A DNA stretch of 64,000 bases from Saccharopolyspora_C sp040643635 (GCF_040643635.1 NZ_JBEYUS010000002.1:1-64000); one strand, 5' to 3'. Positions 1 through 8,448 are shown, numbered from the stretch's first letter. Program-made: numbers and translations. Notes: generated by a model from the letters alone, not told the origin.

Positions 1-20
1 AGAGTAGGACACCGCCGACA
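1..20 (+). rRNA. rrf: 3' end of a 5S rRNA gene (partial)
   Basis: The window opens with agagtaggacaccgccgaca, which matches the conserved 3' end of actinobacterial 5S rRNA (GAGAGTAGGACaCCGCCG...). The rest of the gene and presumably the 16S-23S genes lie upstream of the window. The exact last base is uncertain. A strong hairpin follows 17 nt later, as expected at the end of an rrn operon. Confidence 0.8.
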
Positions 21-36
21 ATACTCGTGTAAGAGG

Positions 37-69
37 GGAACGCCCCGGAACCTGGTTCCGGGGCGTTCC
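37..69 (+). terminator. rrn operon terminator hairpin
   Basis: A perfect 15-bp inverted repeat (37-51 with 55-69) with a 3-nt loop ctg, followed by a weakly T-containing stretch. It lies directly after the 5S rRNA end and is the expected intrinsic terminator of the rRNA operon. Confidence 0.85.
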
Positions 70-144
70 TGCATTTCCAGGGCCTGATCGTTCCTCGGGC
101 GGCACGGTGGTGTGCCGGAACCGGCGGGGCGGTCGGGCCCTTTC

Positions 145-285
145 GCATGCCCGCACCTCGCATGCCCGGACCTTGCATGCCGGTACCTGTGCGGGGCTGC
201 TCGAGCCGGCACCGCTCAAACCCGGACTTCGCTCAAACCCGCACCACTCGACCCCGCACCACTCACACCGGCACCACACCACTCC
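145..285. repeat. Short degenerate tandem repeats
   Basis: Three 15-bp units beginning gcatgcc lie at 145-159, 160-174 and 175-189. A second looser run of units containing ctcaaaccc/ccgcaccact follows to about 285. No convincing coding frame was seen. The stretch fills the gap between the rrn terminator and the first protein gene. Confidence 0.55.
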
Positions 286-361
286 AGAACCAGGTTGAGC
301 CGGGTCGGGCCGGGTGGTCATCGATAGTGGAACGCAGCGCTGCGTCGTGCCGGACATCTCG

Positions 362-367
362 TAGTCT
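362..367 (+). promoter_or_regulatory. -10 element TAGTCT (leaderless)
   Basis: TAGTCT lies exactly 6 nt before the ATG at 374. No Shine-Dalgarno sequence precedes that ATG, so transcription probably starts at the start codon. Confidence 0.6.
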
Positions 368-373
368 GCGGGC

Positions 374-1126
374 ATGGAGCGCGTGCGGATGCTGGTCGTG
401 GAGCCCTCGGCGATCGCCCCGGTGGGGCGGCTCGGTGAGTGGTTGTCGGAGGCCGGCGCGGAACTGGACGTGGTGCGGCCACCGCAGATCCCCGGGCGGG
501 AGGCGCTGGACGAGTACGCGGCGCTGGTCGTGATGGGCGGCGAGATGGGGGCGCTCGAGGATTCCGAGCACCCGTGGCTGGCGGACGTGCGGGCCCTGCT
601 GAGCTCGGCGGTGAGCAGGCAGCTGCCGGTGCTGGGCGTGTGCTTGGGCTCCCAGTTGCTCGCCGCCGCGACCGGCGGTCGGGTGGCGCCCATCCGGAGA
701 GGCCCGGAGGTGGGCACCTCGCTGGTCGCGAAGCGGGACGCCGCGGTCGAGGATCCGCTGCTGGGACCGCTCCCGCTGACCCCGGACGTGATCCAGTTCC
801 ACAACGACGAGGTGACCCGGCTGCCTCCCACGGCGCAGCTGCTCGCGGCGTCTCCCGCCTGCGAAAACCAGGCGTTCCGGGTGGGGGTGTGCGCTTACGG
901 GTTGCAGTTCCACATCGAGACCACGCCGGACATCGTGCTGGACTGGGCGCGCTCCATGCCGGAGACCGCGGCGCTCGCCCGTCCTGGGCAGCTGGAACGG
1001 GAGCACCTGGAGCAGTTCCACGCGGAACTCGCCGAGACCTGGGAGCCCGTCGCCGGGCGTTTCGTCCGATTGGCCGCGACTCCGGCGGAGCAGCGCCGCG
1101 GAACTCGGACGCTGCCGATGGCGTGA
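374..1126 (+). CDS. Class I glutamine amidotransferase family protein
   Basis: This 250-residue protein has the single-domain class I glutamine amidotransferase fold seen in GMP-synthase-like proteins. The nucleophile elbow GVCLGSQ places the catalytic cysteine at about C90, and the H-x-E part of the triad is in LQFHIET (H180, E182). There is no synthetase domain, so the acceptor of the released ammonia is unknown; similar stand-alone proteins hydrolyse gamma-glutamyl compounds or serve a partner encoded elsewhere. The ATG at 374 is preferred because TAGTCT sits 6 nt before it. It is the first protein gene after the rRNA operon and lies 53 bp upstream of glnE on the same strand. Family assignment is firm; substrate is not. 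Confidence 0.88.
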   Translation: MERVRMLVVEPSAIAPVGRLGEWLSEAGAELDVVRPPQIPGREALDEYAALVVMGGEMGALEDSEHPWLADVRALLSSAVSRQLPVLGVCLGSQLLAAATGGRVAPIRRGPEVGTSLVAKRDAAVEDPLLGPLPLTPDVIQFHNDEVTRLPPTAQLLAASPACENQAFRVGVCAYGLQFHIETTPDIVLDWARSMPETAALARPGQLEREHLEQFHAELAETWEPVAGRFVRLAATPAEQRRGTRTLPMA

Positions 1127-1166
1127 GGCCGTTCCGGTCGCCTGTGGTGGGGTGAACGCGTCGGAC

Positions 1167-1172
1167 TACGGT
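1167..1172 (+). promoter_or_regulatory. -10 element TACGGT of glnE (leaderless)
   Basis: TACGGT ends 7 nt before the ATG at 1180 and overlaps the alternative GTG at 1171. This argues for the ATG as the true, leaderless start. Confidence 0.55.
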
Positions 1173-1179
1173 GCGGAGC

Positions 1180-4100
1180 ATGGCCAACGGCAATTCGTCC
1201 CGTTCCGGTTCGGCTCCTTCCCCCGCGCGGTACGGCTTCAGCGATGCCGTCCGGGCGGAACAACAGCTGCGAGCGGCGGGATGGTGGTCGGACGCGGGGC
1301 CTGCGGACGAACCCGTGGTCGCCGCGCTGTCCCGGGCCCCCGATCCGGACCTGGCGCTGCTGGCGGTGGACCGGCTGCGGGAGGCGGCGGGAACCGGCTG
1401 GGCGGAGTTGGCGAAGGAGCTGCTGTCGGACTCCGCGCTGCGGGGCGGCCTGATCGGCGTGCTCGGCTCGTCGAGCGCTTTCGCCGACCACCTGGTGGCG
1501 CATCCGCTGGATTGGCGCAGGCTGCGGCCGAAACCGCAGGAGCGCGAGCCGGACGTCGCCGCGTTCACCGAGGAACTGCTGGCCTCGGTCCGGGAACCGG
1601 ACGGGACGACGCTGACCGGCACCGACGCGGTGAGCGCGTTGCGCGGGGCGTACCGGGGCCTGTTGTTGGAGGTCGCGGCGGCGGACCTGGCGCCGGTGGT
1701 GGAGCCGGAACTCCCCGTCGAGTCCTTCGAGGACGTCGCGGCCCGGCTCTCCGACCTGGCGGTGGCCGCGCTGCGCACCGCGCTGGTGGTGGGCGCGGCG
1801 GAGCTGTCCGGCCGGGAAGGCGGGGACAGCGCCGAGGACCTCGCGGTGATCGCGATGGGCAAGACCGGCGGCCGGGAGCTGAACTACGTCAGCGACGTGG
1901 ACGTCGTGTTCGTCGCCGAATCGGAAGACGCGCTGCCGGGAGCGACGAAGCTCGCCAGCATGCTGATGCGCGTCGCGGGGGCGGCGTTCTTCGAGGTGGA
2001 CGCGGCGCTGCGCCCGGAGGGCAAAGCGGGCGCACTGGTGCGCACCCTCGACGGCTACCGCAGCTACTACCGCAGGTGGGCGCGCACCTGGGAGTTCCAG
2101 GCGCTGCTGAAGGCGCGCCCGGTCGCGGGGAACGCGGAGCTGGGCAGGCAGTACGTGGACGCGGTGTGGCCGCAGGTGTGGACGGCCGCGGAACGCGAGG
2201 ACTTCGTGCCCGACGTGCGCTCCATGCGCCGCCGGGTGGAGCGGCACGTGCCCGCCGAGCTGTCCGATCGGGAGTTGAAGTTGGGCCCCGGCGGGCTGCG
2301 CGACGTGGAGTTCGCGGTGCAACTGCTGCAGATGGTGCACGGGCGTAGCGACGAGGAGCTGCGCAGCCCGATCACGGTGGACGCGTTGCGTTCTCTCGGT
2401 GAAGGCGGTTACGTGGCGCGCGCCGACGCTGCCGACCTGGTCGAGTCGTACCGGTTCCTGCGCACCCTGGAACACCGGGTGCAGCTGCGGCGGCTCCGCC
2501 GCACCCACCTGCTGCCGGAACTGGACGACAAGGACGAGCTGCACGTGCTGGCGCGGTCCACCGGGCTGCGCTCCAGCGGCAGGCGCAGCGCGGGAGAGGT
2601 GCTGGTCGCCGAGTACCGCAGGCACAGCAACCGGGTGCGCAGGCTGCACGAGAAGCTGTTCTACCGCCCGCTGCTGGAGGCGGTGGCCAAGGTCCCGACG
2701 GACGCGCTGCGCCTCACGACGGGCGCGGCCGTGCAGCGACTGGCCGCGCTGGGCTACACCTCGCCGGAAGGCGCGCTGAAGCACATCGAGACGTTGACCG
2801 CGGGCGTGTCGCGGCGGGCGCACATCCAGGGTGCGCTGCTGCCGATGCTGCTGGACCTGCTGGCGAACACCCCGGATCCGGACGGCGGTCTGCTGGCCTA
2901 CCGGAAGGTGTCCGAGGCGCTGGCGGAAACGCCCTGGTACCTGCGGTTGCTGCGGGACGAGGGGGTGGTGGCGGAGCGGCTGGCGCAGCTGCTCGGCACC
3001 TCGAAGCTGGTGCCGGAACTGCTGGTGCGGGCGCCGGAGGTGCTGCGGCTGCTGTCGGACACCCCGGCGTTGGCCGAGCGGGACCCGAAGGAAGTGGCCA
3101 CCTCGTTGCGCAGTGCCGTCGCCCGGCACGCCGAGCCGAGCCGGGCGGTGTCGGCGGCGCGGTCGTTGCGCCGGCACGAGCTGCTGCGGATCGCGTGCGC
3201 CGATCTGCTGGGGCTGCTCCCGCCTGCCGAGGTGTTCCGGTCGCTGTCGAGCGTGTGGGCGGCGGTGCTGGAGGCGGCGCTGGACACCTCGGTGCGGGAC
3301 GTGGCGGCCCGGCCGGAGTGGCAGGCGGTGTCCGCGCGGCTCGCGGTGATCGGCATGGGTCGGCTCGGCGGCGCGGAGCTCGGCTACGGCTCGGACGCCG
3401 ATGTGCTGTTCGTGTGCGAGCCGGTGCCGGGGGTGGAGGAGTCCACGGCGGTCCGGTTCGCGACGTCGGTGGTGGAGCAGGTGCGCAAGATGCTGGGTGC
3501 GCCGAGCCAGGACCCGCCGCTGGAAGTGGACGTGGACCTGCGTCCGGAGGGCCGCAGCGGGCCGCTGGTGCGGACCGTCGAGTCCTACCTGAACTACTAC
3601 CGGCGGTGGGGCGAGGCGTGGGAGGCGCAGGCGCTGCTGCGCGCCCGCCCGGTGGCCGGGGACGTCGAACTGGGGGAGCGGTTCTGCGCCGCGATCGCCC
3701 CGGTCCGCTACCCGGCGGGCGGGCTGGACGATGCGAAGGTGCGGGAGATCCGCCGCATCAAGGCACGGGTGGATTCGGAGCGGCTGCCGCGCGGCGCGGA
3801 CCCGGCGACGCACACGAAGCTGGGCCGCGGCGGGCTCGCCGACGTCGAGTGGACCTTGCAGCTGCTGCAGCTGCGCCACGCACACGAGCACGAGGGGCTG
3901 CGGGGCACCTCGACGATGCGGGGCCTGGCGGCCGCGGTCGAGGCGGGCGTGCTGGACGAGCAGGACGCCGTGGAGCTCGGGGAGGCGTGGACGTTGGCGA
4001 TGCGGTCCCGCAACGCGGTGATGCTGGTGCGCGGCAAGCCCGGTGACCAGTTGCCGAAGCAGGTGCGGGAGCTGACGGCGGTGGCCGCGGCGCTCGGCTA

Positions 4101-4197
4101 TTCGGCGGACGTGGACACCGGCGAGGTGCTCGACGACTACCTGCGGGTGACGCGGCGGGCCCGCGCGGTCGTGGAGCGGGTGTTCTACGAGGACTGA
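1180..4197 (+). CDS. glnE: Bifunctional glutamine synthetase adenylyltransferase/adenylyl-removing enzyme
   Basis: GlnE attaches AMP to, and removes it from, a tyrosine of glutamine synthetase I, tuning nitrogen assimilation. The 1005-residue protein has the expected two nucleotidyltransferase domains. One has GGRELNYVSDVDVVFV near residue 229 (the de-adenylylating half in this family). The other has GGAELGYGSDADVLFV near residue 728 (the adenylylating half). Each is followed by an EVD-LRPEG-G-LVRT block. The start is taken at ATG 1180 because a -10-like TACGGT overlaps the in-frame GTG at 1171. The substrate gene glnA lies 1.6 kb downstream on the other strand and keeps the target tyrosine. 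Length and domain order are typical, so confidence is high. Confidence 0.97.
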   Translation: MANGNSSRSGSAPSPARYGFSDAVRAEQQLRAAGWWSDAGPADEPVVAALSRAPDPDLALLAVDRLREAAGTGWAELAKELLSDSALRGGLIGVLGSSSAFADHLVAHPLDWRRLRPKPQEREPDVAAFTEELLASVREPDGTTLTGTDAVSALRGAYRGLLLEVAAADLAPVVEPELPVESFEDVAARLSDLAVAALRTALVVGAAELSGREGGDSAEDLAVIAMGKTGGRELNYVSDVDVVFVAESEDALPGATKLASMLMRVAGAAFFEVDAALRPEGKAGALVRTLDGYRSYYRRWARTWEFQALLKARPVAGNAELGRQYVDAVWPQVWTAAEREDFVPDVRSMRRRVERHVPAELSDRELKLGPGGLRDVEFAVQLLQMVHGRSDEELRSPITVDALRSLGEGGYVARADAADLVESYRFLRTLEHRVQLRRLRRTHLLPELDDKDELHVLARSTGLRSSGRRSAGEVLVAEYRRHSNRVRRLHEKLFYRPLLEAVAKVPTDALRLTTGAAVQRLAALGYTSPEGALKHIETLTAGVSRRAHIQGALLPMLLDLLANTPDPDGGLLAYRKVSEALAETPWYLRLLRDEGVVAERLAQLLGTSKLVPELLVRAPEVLRLLSDTPALAERDPKEVATSLRSAVARHAEPSRAVSAARSLRRHELLRIACADLLGLLPPAEVFRSLSSVWAAVLEAALDTSVRDVAARPEWQAVSARLAVIGMGRLGGAELGYGSDADVLFVCEPVPGVEESTAVRFATSVVEQVRKMLGAPSQDPPLEVDVDLRPEGRSGPLVRTVESYLNYYRRWGEAWEAQALLRARPVAGDVELGERFCAAIAPVRYPAGGLDDAKVREIRRIKARVDSERLPRGADPATHTKLGRGGLADVEWTLQLLQLRHAHEHEGLRGTSTMRGLAAAVEAGVLDEQDAVELGEAWTLAMRSRNAVMLVRGKPGDQLPKQVRELTAVAAALGYSADVDTGEVLDDYLRVTRRARAVVERVFYED

Positions 4198-4892
4198 TCC
4201 GCTCGGTACCGCGACCGGACTGTTCGAGGATTACCCCGCGAGGGCGGGCCGCCCCGGGTGGTACCGGTGCCATCGCGGTGGTGCCGCGCGGGACATCGGC
4301 GCCGGTCGGTTCCGGTGATTCCGCGTGCGGTCTCCGCTGTTCGGATGCGTGCATCGGTGCTGCCGGAGTGGCGGGTGCGGCCGAGTGGAGCACAACGAAT
4401 GGAATATGCCACCGGGAGTGCGGGTGGTATCCGGCTCCCGGGAACTCCCGCCGCATTCGAGGATTATTCTCCGGAACCGCATCGGTCGGTGGTATCGGTG
4501 CTGTGCGGTCTCCGCGGGAATGCGAACTCGGGGGCGTCTGGGCACACGTGTTTCTGCACGTGCAAATGCACCGGTTGGAATTGTCCGAAGGTTGCCCGCG
4601 CAGGGCTGTGAGAATGTGCACGGTGCACCGCGAGATCATCGTCCGCTGCGGATTAGAGGGCGCTCGCCTGCGTCGATGTCCTGCCGCTGCGCAGCGGAAA
4701 GCGGAACCGATCCACTCGTGAAACCGCGTCCGAACGTCCAATTCGGACGATTGCGGGAGTGCGCCGAGAGTGCTCGAGTTTCGTGGGAACAGCCCATTCG
4801 GAGGTCTGCCTGCCGCTATCGTGACGGTAACCTTCTCGCACCGCGAACGGTGCGCGCACGACCGGCGTCCGGGTGGGTCCGAATAGGAGTGC
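4198..4892. other. Non-coding 0.7-kb gap between glnE and the SMP-30-like gene
   Basis: No frame here looks like a real protein. The longest frames are rich in Arg and Cys and lack any recognisable motif. Base composition is visibly less GC-biased than the flanking genes. Neither a clear intrinsic terminator for glnE nor a recognised RNA family was seen. The 3' end carries the AGGAG (4885-4889) used by the next gene. Confidence 0.5.
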
Positions 4893-5762
4893 ATGGTGTC
4901 CGAGGACTTTGAATTACTCGTCGATCGGCAGGCGCTGTGCGGTGCCGGGCCGATGTGGATGTCGACGCTGAATTGCCTGTACTGGGTGGACGTGCTGCGC
5001 AGAGAACTGCACACCTACCACCGCGATTCCGATGCGGACGAGGTGCAGGTGCTGCCAGGCGTGGTCACCTCGCTGGGCGCGACCCGCAACGGACAGCTCA
5101 TCGCCGCCGCCGATCGAGGGTTCGCCCGGTTGTTCCCGGGACGCGCCGCGCTGGAACCCATCACCGGCGTGCAGGCGGGCGACCGGATGAGCGGTGGCGC
5201 CTGCGACCCGGCCGGCCGGTTCGTCGCGGGCACCCTCACCCACAGCCGGGAGGCCAAGCGCAGCGCGCTGTACGTCCTCGACGGCACCCGCGCCCGCGTG
5301 CTGGTCGACGGGCTGACCCTCTCCGGTGGCATCGGCTGGAGCCCGGACGGCGCCACCATGTACGTGATCGACACGGTGCCGCGGGTCATCTGGGCGTTCG
5401 ACTACGACGTGGAGCGCGGCCGGGCGGGCCGCGGCAGGCGCTGGATCGTGTGCGCCGAATCCGAAGGCCATCCCGACGGGCTGGCGATGGACAACGAAGG
5501 CGGTGCGTGGGTCGCCATGCGCGGCAGCGGCCGCATCCACCGGTACAGCCCCGGCGGCGACCTGGAAACCGTCCTGTGGGCGCCCACGCGCCGGGTCACC
5601 GGCCTCGTGTTCGGCGGGCGCAGGCTGGACGAGATGTACGTGACCTCGGCGTGCTCCGGCTACGACGAGCGCGCGCTGGTCGGCGACCCGTATGCGGGAG
5701 CCCTGTTCCGCTTCCGCCCCGGCGCCACCGGCAGCCCGCTGGCGCCGTGGAACGGCACCTGA
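4893..5762 (+). CDS. SMP-30/gluconolactonase-like beta-propeller, metal site degenerate
   Basis: The 289-residue protein has the six-bladed propeller signature of the SMP-30/gluconolactonase/LRE family (GP-W near the N-terminus, CDPAGRFVAGT, GWSPDGATMYVIDT, HPDGLAMDNEGGAWVA). Active members bind one divalent metal through Glu, Asn, Asn and Asp. Here the usual GEGPxW is GAGPMW (Glu to Ala), the usual RxNDG is RMSGG (Asn to Ser), the usual SNGLxWS is SGGIGWS (Asn to Gly), and only the PDG aspartate remains. It is therefore probably not a lactonase and may bind a ligand instead. AGGAG at 4885-4889 is 3 nt from ATG 4893 and 6 nt from GTG 4896, so the GTG may be the real start. A convergent terminator follows. 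Confidence 0.85.
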   Translation: MVSEDFELLVDRQALCGAGPMWMSTLNCLYWVDVLRRELHTYHRDSDADEVQVLPGVVTSLGATRNGQLIAAADRGFARLFPGRAALEPITGVQAGDRMSGGACDPAGRFVAGTLTHSREAKRSALYVLDGTRARVLVDGLTLSGGIGWSPDGATMYVIDTVPRVIWAFDYDVERGRAGRGRRWIVCAESEGHPDGLAMDNEGGAWVAMRGSGRIHRYSPGGDLETVLWAPTRRVTGLVFGGRRLDEMYVTSACSGYDERALVGDPYAGALFRFRPGATGSPLAPWNGT

Positions 5763-5776
5763 GCCCCCGCACGGGA

Positions 5777-5815
5777 AAGCGGGCCGGTCGGGAGCACGTC
5801 CCGGCCGGCCCGCTT
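5777..5815. terminator. Bidirectional terminator between SMP-30-like gene and glnA
   Basis: A 17-bp inverted repeat (5777-5793 with 5799-5815, one T-G wobble, 5-nt loop) lies between two convergent genes and has A-rich and T-rich edges. It can serve both transcripts. Confidence 0.85.
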
Positions 5816-5832
5816 CGCGCGGAGCGCTCGGA

Positions 5833-7257
5833 TCACACGTCGTAGTACAGCGCGAACTCGTGCGGGTGCGGCCGCAGCCGGACCGGGTCGATCTCGTTCT
5901 CGCGCTTGAGCCGGATCCAGGTCTCGATCAGGTCCGAGGTGAACACGCCGCCCTCGAGCAGGTAGTCGTGGTCCTCTTCGAGCCGGTCGATGACCTTCTC
6001 CAGGCTGTCCGGCACCTGCGGGACGTTCTTGGCCTCCTCGGGCGGCAGCTCGTAGAGGTCCTTGTCGATCGGCTCCGGCGGCTCGATCTTGTTCTTGATG
6101 CCGTCCAGGCCGGCCATCATCATCGCCGCGAACGCCAGGTACGGGTTGCCCGACGGGTCCGGGCAGCGGAACTCGACGCGCTTGGCCTTCGGGTTGCTGC
6201 CGGTGATCGGGATCCGCATGCAGGCGGAGCGGTTGCGCTGCGAGTACACCAGGTTCACCGGCGCCTCGTAGCCCGGCACCAGCCGGTGGTACGAGTTGAT
6301 CGTCGGGTTGGTGAAGGCCAGCAGGCTCGGGGCGTGGTGCAGGATGCCGCCGATGTAGTGCCGCGCCATGTCCGACAGCCCGCCGTAGCCGGACTCGTCG
6401 TAGAACAGCGGCGAGCCGTCCTTCCACAGCGACATGTGGCTGTGCATGCCGGAACCGTTGTCGCCGAACAGCGGCTTCGGCATGAAGGTGACGGTGCGGC
6501 CGTCCTCCGCAGCGGTGTTCTTCACGATGTACTTGAACAGCTGCAGGTCGTCCGCGGCGTGCAGCATCGTGTTGAACTTGTAGTTGATCTCCGTCTGGCC
6601 ACCGGTGCCGACCTCGTGGTGGGCGCGCTCGATGGTGAACCCGGCGTCGCTCAGCTCGGTGGAGATCTTGTCGCGCAGGTCCGCGAAGTGGTCGTAGGGC
6701 GGGACCGGGAAGTAGCCGCCCTTCATCCGGGTCTTGTAGCCCTTGTTGCCGCCCTCTTCGTCGCGCTCGGTGTTCCACCAGCCCTCGACGGAGTCGACCT
6801 CGGCGAAGCTGCGGTTCGGGCCCTCGCCGAAGCGGACCGAGTCGAAGATGTAGAACTCGGCTTCGGCGCCGAAGAAGACGGTGTCGGCGATGCCGGACTC
6901 GGCCAGGTACTGCTCGGCCTTGCGCGCGATGTTGCGCGGGTCGCGGCTGTAGGGCTCCAGCGTGAACGGGTCGTGCACGAAGAAGTTCAGGATGAGCGTC
7001 TTCTGGACGCGGTACGGGTCGATGCGCGCGGTGTACGGGTCCGGCAGCAGCAGCATGTCCGACTCGTGGATCGACTGGAACCCTCGGACCGAGGAGCCGT
7101 CGAAGGCCAGCCCTTCGGTGAAGGAGTCCTGGTCGAACGCCGAGGCGGGCACCGTGAAGTGCTGCATGACACCCGGCAGGTCGCAGAACCGGACATCGAC
7201 GTACTTCACGTCCTCATCGGAGATGAAGCGCAGGACCTCGTCTGGATTCTTGAACAC
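5833..7257 (-). CDS. glnA: Glutamine synthetase type I
   Basis: GlnA makes glutamine from glutamate, ammonia and ATP in the cytoplasm as a dodecamer. The protein shows the GSI-beta features: DVRFCDLPGVMQHF at the N-terminus, the ATP-binding KPLFGDNGSGMH, and the adenylylation loop KDLYELPPEE, whose tyrosine is the GlnE target. The start is set at GTG 7257 because AAGGAG (7272-7267) lies 9 nt before it and the resulting N-terminus, MFKNPDEV, matches the family at 474 residues. The upstream in-frame GTG at 7275 would place the Shine-Dalgarno inside the gene. A GlnR-like box lies about 90 bp upstream, so nitrogen control at transcription is likely in addition to adenylylation. Confidence 0.98.
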   Translation of the reverse strand: MFKNPDEVLRFISDEDVKYVDVRFCDLPGVMQHFTVPASAFDQDSFTEGLAFDGSSVRGFQSIHESDMLLLPDPYTARIDPYRVQKTLILNFFVHDPFTLEPYSRDPRNIARKAEQYLAESGIADTVFFGAEAEFYIFDSVRFGEGPNRSFAEVDSVEGWWNTERDEEGGNKGYKTRMKGGYFPVPPYDHFADLRDKISTELSDAGFTIERAHHEVGTGGQTEINYKFNTMLHAADDLQLFKYIVKNTAAEDGRTVTFMPKPLFGDNGSGMHSHMSLWKDGSPLFYDESGYGGLSDMARHYIGGILHHAPSLLAFTNPTINSYHRLVPGYEAPVNLVYSQRNRSACMRIPITGSNPKAKRVEFRCPDPSGNPYLAFAAMMMAGLDGIKNKIEPPEPIDKDLYELPPEEAKNVPQVPDSLEKVIDRLEEDHDYLLEGGVFTSDLIETWIRLKRENEIDPVRLRPHPHEFALYYDV

Positions 7258-7346
7258 CCTCGATGGCTCCTTCACGCACTGATTGACTGCTCACCGGCGC
7301 GCGTGCTCCGAGCTCACCGGCTCGTGGCCAACGTTATGTCACGGGT

Positions 7347-7384
7347 GTTGCCCGGCCATCACCTCGATGTTTCGCGGACGTTAA
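7347..7384 (-). promoter_or_regulatory. GlnR-type box upstream of glnA
   Basis: Read on the minus strand, TTAAC-n6-GAAAC-n6-GTGAT-n6-GCAAC matches the actinobacterial GlnR a/b-site layout gTnAC-n6-GaAAC-n6-gTnAC-n6-GaAAC at 17 of the 20 pattern positions, three of which are the unconstrained n. The spacing is perfect. A -10-like TAACGT (7336-7331) follows 10 nt downstream. This positions a GlnR-class regulator to control glnA. Confidence 0.75.
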
Positions 7385-7472
7385 CGACCGCCTGAACGGG
7401 TGAGAGCGGTTGCGGAAGGCGGTTGATCAGGCCGTTCCGGCGCCGGTCGGCCGTGCTGCGGTGCGCGGGTCG

Positions 7473-7478
7473 TAGTCT
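7473..7478 (+). promoter_or_regulatory. -10 element TAGTCT of the RDD gene (leaderless)
   Basis: TAGTCT lies 6 nt before GTG 7485, the same arrangement as at 362-374. Confidence 0.6.
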
Positions 7479-7484
7479 GGGGGC

Positions 7485-7973
7485 GTGGGTGAATCGACGG
7501 GATCGCGGTCCGAGATGAGCAGCCAGGACGACGCCGCAGGCGAGCCGCAGGGCCTCGGCGGCCTCTTCGGCCGCGACCCGCAGCAGCGGTGGCGCGGCGA
7601 ACGGATGGGCCTGCCGGAGAACGGGCAGGGCTCCGTCGCCACCGGTGGTCGCCGGCTGCTCGGATTCCTCATCGACATCGTGCTCGCCGCGCTCGTGGCG
7701 CAGCTGTTCACCGCGCCCGCGCTGCCGGGGAACTGGAGCCTGGTGGCCTGGTTCGCGATCACCGTGATCCCGGTGGCGTTCTTCGGGTTCACGCCCGGGA
7801 TGCTGCTCACCGGCATCTGGGTGGCGCGGGTGGAACGACCGGGTGCGGTGGGCCTGTGGCGGGCGGTGGTGCGCTGCGCGATGACCGGGCTGCTGGTGCC
7901 CGCGATCATCCGCAACGGTGACGGCCGCTCCTGGCTGGACCGTCTCACCGGCACCGTGGTCGTCCGCCGCTGA
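7485..7973 (+). CDS. RDD family membrane protein
   Basis: A 162-residue protein of the RDD family. A polar N-terminal tail of about 50 residues is followed by the family's Arg-rich entry TGGRRLLGFLIDIVLAA and two to three membrane segments (about residues 57-75, 83-103 and 122-140). It ends with the typical DRLTGTVVV segment. RDD proteins are poorly characterised; some act as ion exchangers or transport accessory proteins. The start is GTG 7485, 6 nt after TAGTCT and with no Shine-Dalgarno. The gene is divergent from glnA across the GlnR-like box, so it could share nitrogen control. A homologue sits near glnA in many actinomycetes (from memory). Confidence 0.85.
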   Translation: MGESTGSRSEMSSQDDAAGEPQGLGGLFGRDPQQRWRGERMGLPENGQGSVATGGRRLLGFLIDIVLAALVAQLFTAPALPGNWSLVAWFAITVIPVAFFGFTPGMLLTGIWVARVERPGAVGLWRAVVRCAMTGLLVPAIIRNGDGRSWLDRLTGTVVVRR

Positions 7974-8448
7974 ACCGGAGCCGGGGCTCACCGGACGGTG
8001 ATCCGGGAGCGCTGGGACGCCGGTTCGTCGCGGGGCTGACGTTCTCCCCGAGCGGTTCCAGCGGGTCCCCTCGCGCCCGCGTCGGCGGGAACGGCCGGAT
8101 CGACCGCGTGCCCGCCTGAAACGTCGCGCGGGGTCGGTGCACGGCGAGACCGGGGTTCGGGGATCGCCAGCGGGAAGGCGCCTTCGCAGGCCGGAAGTGC
8201 GTTGTCATCGGTGCGCCGGACCGGTACGGCGCCCGCGCGGGATCCCGGAGGTCTTCAACGGGCTCGGCCTGCCGTACCGCTACCCGCACTCGCGCCCGCG
8301 CTGGATCCCGCGTCGTGACGACGAGCTGCCGTTCCCGGCACGCCCGCCGCACGGAGTTCGGGCCGCACGTGCGCGGCGGACGGGGCGCGAACGAAGACGC
8401 GGACCCGCCGGGACGCACCCGGCGGATCCGCGTCGAAGTCGGTACGGC
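7974..8448. other. Intergenic stretch between convergent RDD and DUF4191 genes
   Basis: About 475 bp without a credible gene. Open frames exist on both strands but are Arg/Pro-rich and match nothing I recognise. No clean terminator hairpin or RNA motif was found. Confidence 0.4.

Noticed and set aside
895..3891. Very long open frame on the minus strand across glnE
   Set aside because: High GC makes stop codons rare in the antisense frame; the translation is Arg/Gln/His-rich with no motif, while the plus strand encodes a complete GlnE.
4325..4912. 195-codon plus-strand frame between glnE and the SMP-30-like gene
   Set aside because: Arg- and Cys-rich translation without motifs, no ribosome-binding site, and it runs into the start of the next gene.
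7945..8418. 157-codon minus-strand frame between the RDD and DUF4191 genes
   Set aside because: Composition is Arg/Pro-rich, there is no start signal, and it overlaps the end of the RDD gene.
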